A stretch of 64,000 nt of DNA from VRUE01 sp963703175 (GTDB taxonomy: Bacteria > Actinomycetota > Thermoleophilia > Solirubrobacterales > 70-9). A model generated the notes under the pieces. The model was given only the letters and a program-made list of their open reading frames with translations. It made no database searches and was not told the origin of the DNA. The stretch spans positions 620,001-684,000 of the forward strand of contig OY969794.1 of the NCBI GenBank assembly GCA_963703175.1. Reading direction: 5' to 3'. Made by a program: the position numbers and the translations under genes. Positions 19,573 through 27,876 of this stretch are shown in pieces (position 1 is the stretch's first letter; every line of letters starts with the position of its first letter).

Positions 19573-21201
19573 TCATGCGACGGCGGTCTCCTTCTCGGCT
19601 TCCTCGGTGCGGCTCGGCTTGCTCCGCTCTTCCTCGGACTTGATCCGGTCGGACTCGCCGGCCTCAATCGGATCGCCGTGCTCATCGAAGTCGGCACCGA
19701 AATCGTCGACAAAGTCGCGGATCGCCTTGCCGAGCTCCTCCTCGTCGGCCTCCTCAAGCTTTCCGGTCTCGGAAATGCGGCCCAGCAGCTCGGCCTTCTC
19801 GGAATGCAGGCGGATCTTCAGGTCGCGCAGAAACTCGCCGACGCGCTCGGTCTTGACCCGATCGAGGAAGCCACCGGTGCCGGAGTAGATCGCGGCAACC
19901 TGATCGGCCATCTCGAGCGGTTCGCGCTCTTTCTGTTTGAGTAGCTCGACCAGCCGTTCACCGCGGTTCAGCGTTTTCTGCGTCTCCGGATCGAGCTCGG
20001 AGCCGAACTGGGCGAAGGCCTCGAGGTCGCGATATTGGGAAAGGTCGAGGCGCAGTTTTCCGGCGACCTTCTTCATCGCCTTGGTCTGCGCGTTGCCGCC
20101 CACCCGGGAGACCGAGATGCCGACGTTGATCGCCGGCCGCACACCCGAGTTGAAGAGGTCGGACTCGAGGAAGATCTGACCGTCGGTGATCGAGATCACG
20201 TTGGTCGGGATGTAAGCGGAGACGTCTGAGGCCTGGGTCTCGATGATCGGCAGCGCCGTCAGCGAACCGCCGCCGAGCTCGTCGTTGAGTTTCACCGCCC
20301 GCTCCAAGAGGCGCGAGTGCAGGTAGAAAACGTCGCCCGGGTATGCCTCGCGTCCGGGTGGGCGGCGCAGCAGCAGCGACATCTGGCGGTAGGCGTAAGC
20401 GTGCTTGGTCAGGTCGTCGTAGACGCAGAGCGCGGCTTTACCGTTGTAGAGGAAATGCTCCCCCATCGCGCAACCCGCGTAGGGCGCGATGAACTTGATC
20501 GGCGCCGCCTCATCCGCGGGGGCGGCGACGATGATCGTGTTCTCCATCGCGCCGTTTTCCTCCAGCACCTCCTTGAGCTGGACGACCGTTGACATCCGCT
20601 GGCCGATCGCGACGTAGATGCAGATCATGTCCTTGTCGCGGTTGTTGATGATCGTGTCGATCGCGATTGCCGTCTTGCCGGTCTGGCGGTCGCCGATGAT
20701 CAGCTCTCGCTGGCCGCGGCCGATCGGGATCATCCCGTCGATCGACATCAGGCCGGTCTGCACCGGCTCGGTCACCGGTTGGCGCTCGACCACGCCCGGC
20801 GCTTTGAACTCGGCCGGTCGGGTCTGATTGGTCGCGATCTCGCCCTTGTCGTCCAGCGGCCGGCCGAGCGGGTCGACGAGGCGACCGAGCAGGTGGTCGC
20901 CAACGGGGATCCGCAGCAGGTGGCCCGTGCGCTTCACCGTGTCGCCCTCGACGATCTTGTCCCACTCGCCAAAGAGCACGGCGCCGACGTTGTCTGCCTC
21001 CAGGTTGAGGGCAAGGCCGGTCACCCCGTGCGGCAGCTCGAGCATCTCCAGCGCCATGCAGTTGTCGAGGCCGTGGATGCGGGCGATGCCGTCGGCGACG
21101 GACAGCACGGTGCCGACCTCTGAGAGGTCGGCGCTACCGGTGTCCAGTCCCTCGATCCGCTCGCGCAGAATTGATGCAATCTCGTCGGGCTTAATCTCCA
21201 T
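19573..21201 (-). CDS. atpA: F1 ATP synthase alpha subunit
   Basis: 542 residues, slightly longer than average because of a charged C-terminal extension rich in Glu and Lys. The non-catalytic nucleotide site is GDRQTGKTAIAIDT near residue 170. The arginine finger region is VGISVSRVGGNAQT. The N-terminus LRERIEGLDTGSADLSEVGTVL is typical. It lies 36 bp after atpH. Confidence 0.98.
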   Translation of the reverse strand: MEIKPDEIASILRERIEGLDTGSADLSEVGTVLSVADGIARIHGLDNCMALEMLELPHGVTGLALNLEADNVGAVLFGEWDKIVEGDTVKRTGHLLRIPVGDHLLGRLVDPLGRPLDDKGEIATNQTRPAEFKAPGVVERQPVTEPVQTGLMSIDGMIPIGRGQRELIIGDRQTGKTAIAIDTIINNRDKDMICIYVAIGQRMSTVVQLKEVLEENGAMENTIIVAAPADEAAPIKFIAPYAGCAMGEHFLYNGKAALCVYDDLTKHAYAYRQMSLLLRRPPGREAYPGDVFYLHSRLLERAVKLNDELGGGSLTALPIIETQASDVSAYIPTNVISITDGQIFLESDLFNSGVRPAINVGISVSRVGGNAQTKAMKKVAGKLRLDLSQYRDLEAFAQFGSELDPETQKTLNRGERLVELLKQKEREPLEMADQVAAIYSGTGGFLDRVKTERVGEFLRDLKIRLHSEKAELLGRISETGKLEEADEEELGKAIRDFVDDFGADFDEHGDPIEAGESDRIKSEEERSKPSRTEEAEKETAVA

Positions 21202-21237
21202 TAACTCAGTCTCTCCTCATCGCGAACGTTCGGGGGT

Positions 21238-21765
21238 TCATGCGGCGACGCTCTTTCGAAGTTTCTCCAAGCGACTGCGGATGCTCGCGTCCAAGACCAT
21301 GTTGCCGACCTGCAGGACGATGCCACCGAGGATCTCGCCGTCGATGCGGCTGGCCAGCTCGACCTTTTGGCCGGTCTGCCGCTCGATCTCCTCGCCAACC
21401 TTGGTCACCACAGCCGGGTCCAGCTCGACCGCACTGGTCACGGTCACATCGATTCGCTTGCTCTCCTTCTTCCACAGTTGCTCGAACTCGCGACGGATGC
21501 GAAAGATCTCCGTCATCCGCTGCTTCTCAATCAGCAGCTCGAGGAAGTTGACTAGCTCCGGGTCGGCGTCGGCGACAGCCCGCCGCAGCCCCTCGGCCTT
21601 CTCGGCCGAGGCGAAGCGCGGACTGAAGAAGAAGATCTGCAGGTCGCGATCGGTCGAGATGGCGTCGGCGAACTGGCCAAGGTCGGCCTCGATCGAATCG
21701 AGCTTGCCCTTCTCCTTCGCCACGTCGAAGAGCGCCTCGGCATATACGCGAGCTGCCTCGGGCAT
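21238..21765 (-). CDS. atpH: F1 ATP synthase delta subunit
   Basis: The 175-residue stator cap (OSCP homologue) that joins F1 to the b-subunit stalk. The N-terminal helical domain starts ARVYAEALFDVAKEKGKLD. The C-terminal domain has the conserved GGIVLQVGNMVLDASIRSRLEKL. Normal length, 3 bp after atpF. Confidence 0.95.
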   Translation of the reverse strand: MPEAARVYAEALFDVAKEKGKLDSIEADLGQFADAISTDRDLQIFFFSPRFASAEKAEGLRRAVADADPELVNFLELLIEKQRMTEIFRIRREFEQLWKKESKRIDVTVTSAVELDPAVVTKVGEEIERQTGQKVELASRIDGEILGGIVLQVGNMVLDASIRSRLEKLRKSVAA

Positions 21766-21768
21766 CGT

Positions 21769-22350
21769 TTAGTTCTCCGCCCCCGAAAGGGAAGTGAAGT
21801 CGACCTCGCTGAGCGCCTCCTCGACCAGACGACGCTGATCGTCGGGGGTGAGGCTCTTGCGGGTCACCTTCTCGGTGGCCAGCACGGTCAGGTCGGCGAC
21901 CTCCTTGCGGATCTGCTGCAGCGAGCGCCGCGTCTCCGCTTCGATGTCGCGCGTGGCAGCCGCGACCAGCTCCTCACGCTTCTCCTTGCCAGCCGTGGTC
22001 GCCTCCGCTTCGGCGGTCTCCGCCGCCTTGCGGGCGCGGGCCATGATGTCGTCGGCCTGCTCGCGGGCCTCGGCAAGCCGGCCGCGGTACTCCTCGAGCA
22101 GCTCGTCGGACTCCTTGCGCTGTCGTTCGGCCGCCTCGATCGACTCGGCGATCGTCTTGGCGCGCTTGTCCAGCGCCTCCTGGATTTTCGGGAAAGCGAC
22201 CTTGCTCAACACCCACATCGTGAAGAGGAAGAGGACCAGCGTCCAGATCATTAGGCCGAGACCCGGTGAGACCAGGAAGCTGCCGCCTTCTTCCTCGGCG
22301 GCCTCTGCCGCGAGTGGGATCAAACCCGCTATGTGGCCAAAGAGCTCCAC
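21769..22350 (-). CDS. atpF: F0 ATP synthase subunit b
   Basis: The 193-residue peripheral stalk. One N-terminal membrane helix (LMIWTLVLFLFTMWVLSKVAFP) is followed by a long charged coiled coil (FPKIQEALDKRAKTIAESIEAAER through the C-terminus). The position between atpE and atpH is canonical. A single b gene implies a homodimeric stalk. Confidence 0.95.
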   Translation of the reverse strand: MELFGHIAGLIPLAAEAAEEEGGSFLVSPGLGLMIWTLVLFLFTMWVLSKVAFPKIQEALDKRAKTIAESIEAAERQRKESDELLEEYRGRLAEAREQADDIMARARKAAETAEAEATTAGKEKREELVAAATRDIEAETRRSLQQIRKEVADLTVLATEKVTRKSLTPDDQRRLVEEALSEVDFTSLSGAEN

Positions 22351-22359
22351 GTGTCCGGC

Positions 22360-22626
22360 CTAGAGGAAGAAGGCGATCAGGCCGAAGATGAAGGTGTAGA
22401 AGGCGACCGCCTCGGTCAGCGCGAAGCCGAGCCAGCGGATGCTCTGCAGCTCGTCTTTCATCTCGGGCTGACGGGCAACCGACTCGATCTCCTTGCCGAA
22501 GATGAAGCCAATGCCGATACCGGCGCCGATCGAGCCGAGGCCGGCGCCGACGCCGAGGGCGATTGCCTTGCCGGCTGATTCGATCCCTTCATCGGAGATC
22601 GCGGCGACTACAGGGGACAGATCCAT
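22360..22626 (-). CDS. atpE: F0 ATP synthase subunit c
   Basis: The 88-residue proteolipid of the rotor ring. Helix 1 contains the glycine motif GVGAGLGSIGAGIGIGF, the polar loop is ARQPEM, and helix 2 carries the ion-binding Glu in ALTEAVAFYTF. The residue after the Glu is Ala rather than Ser or Thr, which points to proton rather than sodium coupling (inference). Immediately downstream of atpB, 18 bp apart. Confidence 0.96.
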   Translation of the reverse strand: MDLSPVVAAISDEGIESAGKAIALGVGAGLGSIGAGIGIGFIFGKEIESVARQPEMKDELQSIRWLGFALTEAVAFYTFIFGLIAFFL

Positions 22627-22644
22627 TGAGAACAGGCTCCTTTT

Positions 22645-23553
22645 CTAGTGGCTGGCGGAGGTCGCTCCGCCAAGGTAGATCGCGGTGAGGGTCGAGAAGA
22701 TAAATGCCTGAAGGGTCGCGATAAGGCCGACCTCGAGCACGAAGAAGAAGAATGCGAGGGGGAAGGTGAGGGCGCCGAGAGCGGCGATGCCAAGCAACAC
22801 CGCGAGCCCGCCACCCATGAAGAGCAGCAGCAGATGGCCGGCAAGGATATTGGCGAAAAGTCGCACCGAGAGCGAGATCAGCCGGGCGAAATGCGAGATC
22901 GCCTCGATCACGAAGATGAAGGCCTTGCCGATCGGGTTCATATCCTCCAGTCCCGGCGGCAGCCAGCTGGCCAGATACTTGATCAGGCCCTTCGAGCGGA
23001 CGCCTTCGAAGTGGTAGGAGAGCCAGACGACCAGCGTGAGGACCAGCGGGATCGAGAGGTTGGCCGTCGCCGCGTAGATCGCGAAGGAGGGAATTTCGAG
23101 GCCGAAGACATCGACAGCGTGCTCGGTGTTGGTCGGCAGCGGCAGGAAGCCGAGCATGTTCGAGAACCAGATCCAGAAGAAGAGAGCGGCGAGGAAGGGG
23201 AACCAGCGCGCCGCCATTTTCGGCTCGAGATTGCCGCCGGTGATCGTGTTCTTGGTCATGTCGTAGGCGACCTCGATCGCCGTCTGCACGCGGTTCGGCT
23301 TCTGCGCCATACGACGTGAGATCCAGACCATGACAAAGATCGTCAGGGCGCTCGCCAACACCAGGTAGAGCACCGCCTTGTTGATGCTGAGGTCGATGCC
23401 GGCGAGGTGGATCGAGACCCACGGTTCGAGCTTGAACTCGTTCTGCGGCTGGAATGATTCGTCTTTGCCCGAGCTGCCGAAGATCAGCAGCATCAAGATC
23501 GCGACCGCGAAGTAGGCGCCGATCCCGATTAAAACTTTGGTTTTGGTCTTCAT
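22645..23553 (-). CDS. atpB: F0 ATP synthase subunit a
   Basis: The 302-residue stator subunit with the proton half-channels and several membrane helices. The essential Arg lies in LSVRLFANILAGH. I start at the ATG at 23553 (MKTKTKVLIGIGAYF), which overlaps the stop of the AtpI-like gene by 4 bp. The much longer open frame upstream runs antiphase through that gene and is not protein-like. The EAISHFARLISL helix contains the conserved Glu and His. Confidence 0.95.
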   Translation of the reverse strand: MKTKTKVLIGIGAYFAVAILMLLIFGSSGKDESFQPQNEFKLEPWVSIHLAGIDLSINKAVLYLVLASALTIFVMVWISRRMAQKPNRVQTAIEVAYDMTKNTITGGNLEPKMAARWFPFLAALFFWIWFSNMLGFLPLPTNTEHAVDVFGLEIPSFAIYAATANLSIPLVLTLVVWLSYHFEGVRSKGLIKYLASWLPPGLEDMNPIGKAFIFVIEAISHFARLISLSVRLFANILAGHLLLLFMGGGLAVLLGIAALGALTFPLAFFFFVLEVGLIATLQAFIFSTLTAIYLGGATSASH

Positions 23554-23921
23554 CCCGCCTGTCCTTCTGGTTCCAAGAGGTGAGCAATTCCCTGGGCGGC
23601 AAAGGAGACCGTGAAGAGGATGAGCAGCAGGACGGCAGCGGCAAGCCCCGCCTCGCGCTCGACGATCCCGCCGAGCAGCACTGCGGTGACCATCAGCCAG
23701 ACCCGGCCCAGCGTGGTCGCGGCGACGATTCCCATCGCGCGCTGGCGGTTGCCAGCTGCCAATTCGTCGGCGGTGCGGCGTGCCGCGAGCACCTGAATCC
23801 CCCGCTGCGCGAGCCAAGCGGCAGCCGCGACGGCGTAGCCGAGCAGGGACAACCCCCCGACTACGAACACGGCAAGGGCGGCGGCTAGCACCAGGAGATC
23901 GACATGCTTGGGAGGAGACAT
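23550..23921 (-). CDS. AtpI-like small membrane protein at the head of the atp operon
   Basis: The 123-residue protein has about four hydrophobic segments (LLVLAAALAVFVVGGLSLLG, VWLMVTAVLLGGIV, LAAAVLLLILFTVSFAAQGI). It occupies the position of AtpI/Uncl, a helper in c-ring assembly and Mg uptake in other bacteria. Sequence similarity to AtpI is weak by eye, so the name rests on position, size and topology. Its end is translationally coupled to atpB. Confidence 0.7.
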   Translation of the reverse strand: MSPPKHVDLLVLAAALAVFVVGGLSLLGYAVAAAAWLAQRGIQVLAARRTADELAAGNRQRAMGIVAATTLGRVWLMVTAVLLGGIVEREAGLAAAVLLLILFTVSFAAQGIAHLLEPEGQAG

Positions 23922-23957
23922 AACTACGCCCGTCTCTCAACGAGCGGGCGGACGGCG

Positions 23958-24019
23958 ACTATACCCAAAAGGGCGGTCGATCCGCTTTGTAGAGCCAGTT
24001 CGTGCCGGTTGTAACAACC
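23958..24019 (-). promoter_or_regulatory. probable atp operon promoter region with palindrome
   Basis: TATAGT (23958-23963 on the minus strand) lies about 37 bp upstream of the first atp-operon start codon, a suitable -10 box. No good -35 box is evident at 17 bp. Upstream, GGTTGTAACAACC (24007-24019) is a perfect 13-nt palindrome that could be an operator. The rest of the 222-bp gap is taken up by the family C palindrome. Confidence 0.35.
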
Positions 24020-24043
24020 TCGCACAAAGTGTTGGCGGGGTGT

Positions 24044-24163
24044 TGAAGGCACCTCCCGGTAGGGCTTCCACTTAACTTTTTCTGAAGACCGTTATCTGCC
24101 GTCCGAGGAGGGTCGCCGCAGAAAAAGTACAAGACGTTCCAGCCCTACCGGGAGGTGCCTTCA
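24044..24163. repeat. family C extragenic palindrome, copy 2
   Basis: Perfect 23-bp arms (24044-24066 with 24141-24163) enclose a 74-nt interior that is the reverse complement of the interior at 3877-3949, with few differences. A CCG/CGG inner pair in copy 1 is CTG/CAG here, a compensatory change. The right arm is the last six codons of the transferase gene; the left arm is an inverted copy of them. Confidence 0.85.
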
Positions 24164-25314
24164 TCAGCAGGTAGGAGGGCCTCGAACTCGCCGGTTTCGG
24201 GATCGATGCGGCTGAAGCGGCGTAGCTTGAGGATCTCCAGGACGTAGACCAGATAGACGCTGGCCGCCAGGGCGAGCATGCCGAAGGTCGCGACCACGGC
24301 GCTCCAGAGGACATCGAAGTGGCCGTGATTATCGCTGTAGGGGACGAAGCGCAGGGCCAGCGCGAGCGCCGCCATGACGAAGGTCCAGCCGTAGAGGTAT
24401 GCGAGCGTGCGCCGCTGCGAGAAGCCGATGTTTTCCATCCGGTGGTGGAAGTGCCAGCGATCGGCCTTGTAGACGGGGCGACCATATTTGAGCCGCTTGG
24501 CGACGACGAACCCGGTGTCGAGGATCGGCACAGTGAGCACGATCAGCGGTAAGAAGAGGGCGATGACGGCGTTGGTCTTCAGGGCGCCCTGCACCGCGAC
24601 CACGCCGAGTAGGAAGCCGAGCAGGTTGGAGCCGGTGTCTCCCATGAAAGTGCTGGCCGGGGGGAAGCCGTGGCGAAGGAAGCCGAGGGCGGCACCCGCC
24701 GTGAGCGCGGCAAGAACGCCGGCTGAGTTGCGCTCCAGCGAGAGGGCGATGACCGCCAGGGCGACGCCGGAGATCACGCAAACGCCGGCGGCGAGACCAT
24801 CAACGCCGTCGATCAGGTTGATCACGTTGATCATCGCGACGATGCCGACCGTCGTGCCGACGTCGCCAAGGTCGATCGCGCCGCCACCCGGCAGGGAGAG
24901 CAGCTCCACCGAGCCGGGGTTGAGCTGGCCGAGGAAGGGAACGGTGAAGCTGTCGACCGTCACGCCGGCCGAGACCGGCACGATCACCGCCACCGTCTGG
25001 CCAAGTAGCTTCGGCGCGGCGCCGAGTTCGTAGACGTCGTCGAGCATCCCGACGACCGTGATCAGTGCCGCGCCAGCGAGGATCGCCCGCGTCTCGGCGT
25101 CCCAGGGCAACCAGATCAAGGCGGCGGTGAGAACCGCGGCGAAGATCGCCAATCCGCCCAGGCGTGGAGTGGGCGCGGCGTGCAGCGAGCGCTGGTCATC
25201 GGGGACGTCGATCGCCCCGATGCGGCGGGCGACGCGGTCGGTGACCGGAACCAGCAAGAGGGCCAGAACCGCCGCGAGGAGGAAGGCGAGAGTGGCTTCG
25301 ACCGAGGCGGGCAT
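24145..25314 (-). CDS. polyprenyl-phosphate N-acetylhexosamine-1-phosphate transferase (WecA/TagO/MraY superfamily)
   Basis: The 389-residue multi-span membrane enzyme transfers a sugar-1-phosphate from UDP-sugar to undecaprenyl phosphate, beginning a cell-wall or teichoic/arabinogalactan-type polymer. The catalytic motifs are GMLDDVYELG, NVINLIDGVDGLAAG and FMGDTGSNLLGF, and the cytosolic HFHHRMENIG is the HHH-type loop of the WecA group. About ten membrane helices. In actinobacteria this gene commonly sits just before the atp operon. Its last codons form one arm of a family C palindrome. Confidence 0.93.
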   Translation of the reverse strand: MPASVEATLAFLLAAVLALLLVPVTDRVARRIGAIDVPDDQRSLHAAPTPRLGGLAIFAAVLTAALIWLPWDAETRAILAGAALITVVGMLDDVYELGAAPKLLGQTVAVIVPVSAGVTVDSFTVPFLGQLNPGSVELLSLPGGGAIDLGDVGTTVGIVAMINVINLIDGVDGLAAGVCVISGVALAVIALSLERNSAGVLAALTAGAALGFLRHGFPPASTFMGDTGSNLLGFLLGVVAVQGALKTNAVIALFLPLIVLTVPILDTGFVVAKRLKYGRPVYKADRWHFHHRMENIGFSQRRTLAYLYGWTFVMAALALALRFVPYSDNHGHFDVLWSAVVATFGMLALAASVYLVYVLEILKLRRFSRIDPETGEFEALLPADEGTSR

Positions 25315-25323
25315 CGATCCAGG

Positions 25324-27189
25324 CTAGGTCGCGTAGCGGTCGAACCAAAGCGTGAAGGCGATCAGGCCCCAGAGCTGGCGACTGAGGTCCTCGCGTCCCG
25401 AGCAGTGGTCATCGAGCAGGCCAGTAACGGTGGCCGAATCGAGCCAACCCTGGCGGGACAGGGTTTCCGCCGAGAGCGTTTCGCGCGCGAAGCCCTGCAA
25501 TGGGCCACGCAGCCAGGCGGCAACCGGGACCGAGAAGCCCTGCTTGGGCCCGCGCAGAACCTCCTTCGGCAGCAGCGGCGTCAGCGCTTGTCGCAGCAGC
25601 CGCTTCTTGGCCAGGCCACGCACCTTGAGCGGCGTAGCCAGACCGAGCGCCATCGCGGCGACCTCGTTGTCGAGGAAGGGGACGCGCAACTCCAGCGAGT
25701 GGGCCATGCTCGAGCGGTCGGTCTTGACCAGCAGATCGTCGACCAAATAGATGCCGAGGTCGACGTCCTGCAGGCGGGCCAGCGGTTCGGCGCCGGCGGT
25801 CTCGGCGTAGCGCTCGCGGTAGACGTCGATCGGGTCCCAGCCGGAGTCGCGCCCACCCAGCAGCGTGGCCTGCGTCTGCCGCGAGAAGATCTCCTTCCAG
25901 GCGTGGTGGCGCTCCAACGGCGGCAGACCGGCGCCGCGGGAGAAGCGCTTCGCTTTGTAGTCGAGGCTGACCTTGGAGTCGGAGCTCGGCAGCATCTCGG
26001 CAAGCGGCGCCGCGAGCGCGGCGAGGCGGCCGACGCGCGGCGCTAGGAGGTCGGCGACGTAGGTGTAGTAGCCGCCGAAGAGCTCGTCGCCACCCTCTCC
26101 CGAGAGGGCGACCTTGACCTCACCCGCGGCCAGCTCGGAGACGAGGTAGGTAGGCAGCGCCGAAGAGTCGCCGAATGGTTCGTCGAAGGCCTCGATCAGC
26201 TTGGGGAAGAGCTCGACCGCATCGGGCCGCAGGACGATCTCGTGGTGCTCGGTGCGGTAGCGCTCGGCGACCAGGCGGGCTCGGTCGAGCTCGTCGAAGC
26301 TCGCCTCCTCGAAGCCGACCGAGAAGGTCTTCACCGGGTCGTCCTGCTCACCGGCGGCGAGGGCGACAATGCCGGCCGAGTCAACCCCGCCGGAGAGCAG
26401 CACGCCGACGGGGACGTCGGCGACGAGGTGAGCGCGGATCGAGCCGCGCAGGGTCTCGCGCAACTCGTCGGCCAGCTCCCCTGCCGGGCGCCGCCTGGTC
26501 TGCTCGGGGGGAACCGGCGCGGGGCGCGCGTAGCGCCTCTGAGTCAACTCGCCGTCGCGCCAGATGGCCAGCGTGCCGGCGGGCAGCTTGCGTGCCTCGG
26601 CGAAGATCGTCAGCGGCGCCGGGATCGAGTTGAAGGCAAGGTAGGCGGCAACCGCCTGCGGGTCGATCTGGCGCGAGAAGCCGGGTTGCTCCAGCATTGC
26701 CTTCAGCTCAGAGGCAAAGGAGAGCTCCCCACCTACCAGGCGGTAATAGAGCGGCTTGATCCCGAAGCGATCGCGAGCTAGGAGCAGACGTCGCTCACGC
26801 CCATCCCAGAGGGCGATCGCGAACATTCCCCGCAGGCGCTCGACGAATCCCTCGCCGTGTTGCTCGTAGAGGTGAACCAGAACCTCGGTGTCGGAAGCGG
26901 TCGCGAAGCGATGGCCGGCGCGTTCCAGCTCGGCCCGCAGCTCCCGATAGTTGTAGATCTCGCCGTTCTGGACGACGGTGACGCTGCCGTCCTCATTGGA
27001 GATCGGCTGGTCGCCGTACTCGAGGTCGATGATCGAGAGTCGCCGCATCGCCAGCGCCACGCCGCCATCCTGGAAGACGCCATCGCTGTCGGGCCCGCGA
27101 TGCACGAGCCGCGAGTTCATCCTCTTCACAGCCTCGATGTCTGCGACGGCGCCGCGCTCCGCCATCGCCATTCCGCAGATGCCACACAT
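25324..27189 (-). CDS. asnB: asparagine synthase (glutamine-hydrolysing)
   Basis: The 621-residue protein starts MCGICGMAMAE: Cys2 is the glutaminase nucleophile, so the ATG at 27189 is firm. The N-terminal Ntn domain has RRLSIIDLEYGDQPI and NGEIYNYREL. The C-terminal synthetase domain has the ATP pyrophosphatase loop LLSGGVDSAGIVAL and SVGFEEASFDELDRARLVAE. It could make free asparagine or amidate a cell-surface component, and the company of sugar transferases favours an envelope role (inference). It lies 14 bp downstream of the sugar transferase gene. Confidence 0.9.
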   Translation of the reverse strand: MCGICGMAMAERGAVADIEAVKRMNSRLVHRGPDSDGVFQDGGVALAMRRLSIIDLEYGDQPISNEDGSVTVVQNGEIYNYRELRAELERAGHRFATASDTEVLVHLYEQHGEGFVERLRGMFAIALWDGRERRLLLARDRFGIKPLYYRLVGGELSFASELKAMLEQPGFSRQIDPQAVAAYLAFNSIPAPLTIFAEARKLPAGTLAIWRDGELTQRRYARPAPVPPEQTRRRPAGELADELRETLRGSIRAHLVADVPVGVLLSGGVDSAGIVALAAGEQDDPVKTFSVGFEEASFDELDRARLVAERYRTEHHEIVLRPDAVELFPKLIEAFDEPFGDSSALPTYLVSELAAGEVKVALSGEGGDELFGGYYTYVADLLAPRVGRLAALAAPLAEMLPSSDSKVSLDYKAKRFSRGAGLPPLERHHAWKEIFSRQTQATLLGGRDSGWDPIDVYRERYAETAGAEPLARLQDVDLGIYLVDDLLVKTDRSSMAHSLELRVPFLDNEVAAMALGLATPLKVRGLAKKRLLRQALTPLLPKEVLRGPKQGFSVPVAAWLRGPLQGFARETLSAETLSRQGWLDSATVTGLLDDHCSGREDLSRQLWGLIAFTLWFDRYAT

Positions 27190-27203
27190 GGAGCGGCAGT
27201 CTG

Positions 27204-27866
27204 TCAGCCAGGCGCGGCGGGTCCCCGACCTAGGACCTTGACCACGGTGGCGAGGAGCACACTTATGTAGAGCGCGACGGAGCGGTCGGCGATGTACTCC
27301 ATGTCGTGGGCGAGCTTGTCGGCCCACGACTCCTCGCGGGTCATCCGCGTCTGGGCAAAGCCGGTGACGCCCGGGCGGACGACCAACCTTTGCCAATACT
27401 GCGGGATCTCGCGGCAGAGCTCGGTGAAGAAAGCCGGCCGGATCGGCCGCGGGCCGACCACGGCCATGTCGCCGCGCAGGACGTTCCACAACTGCGGTAC
27501 CTCGTCGAGATGGATCACGCGCAGCGCCCGGCCGATCCGGGTTACCTCGAGTTCGGTCCGTCGAGACAGCTCCTCCCCCAGGTACGGGCCCAACCGCGTC
27601 TCGGCGTCCGGCTTCAGGGTGCGGAACTTGTACATGCGGAAGAGCCGGCCGCCACGTCCTACACGGGCGCCGTGGTAGAAGAGCGGCCGGCCGGAGGTGA
27701 GCACGATCGCCAGGCCGGTCAGCAGAAGCAGCGGCGAGAGCACGAGCAGGAAGACCGCCGAGATGAGGATGTCGAGGCCACGCAGAACGGGGTCGACAGG
27801 GCGCGTCTCGCCGTCACCGGCGAGCGCGATGAAGTGCTCCAGCTCAGCCTGGACGTCGTCGGGCAG
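27204..27866 (-). CDS. bacterial sugar transferase (WcaJ/Pgt-like), start uncertain
   Basis: It transfers a phosphosugar from a nucleotide sugar to polyprenyl phosphate. The core GARVGRGGRLFRMYKFRTL, HLDEVPQLWNVLRGDMAVVGPRP and RLVVRPGVTGFAQ are the family's conserved blocks. The first ordinary start codon is a GTG at 27743, but family-like sequence continues upstream (LRGLDILISAVFLLVL, the first half of the membrane hairpin) to a stop at 27924-27926 with no in-frame ATG, GTG or TTG. I mark the CTG at 27866, 10 bp after the preceding stop codon, as the likely start (220 residues). Confidence 0.75.
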   Translation of the reverse strand: MPDDVQAELEHFIALAGDGETRPVDPVLRGLDILISAVFLLVLSPLLLLTGLAIVLTSGRPLFYHGARVGRGGRLFRMYKFRTLKPDAETRLGPYLGEELSRRTELEVTRIGRALRVIHLDEVPQLWNVLRGDMAVVGPRPIRPAFFTELCREIPQYWQRLVVRPGVTGFAQTRMTREESWADKLAHDMEYIADRSVALYISVLLATVVKVLGRGPAAPG

Positions 27867-27876
27867 AGCGAGGGAT

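Noticed and set aside
22645..23940. 431-codon version of atpB
   Set aside because: The first 129 codons are antiphase to the AtpI-like gene and are not protein-like; subunit a starts at MKTKTK at 23553.
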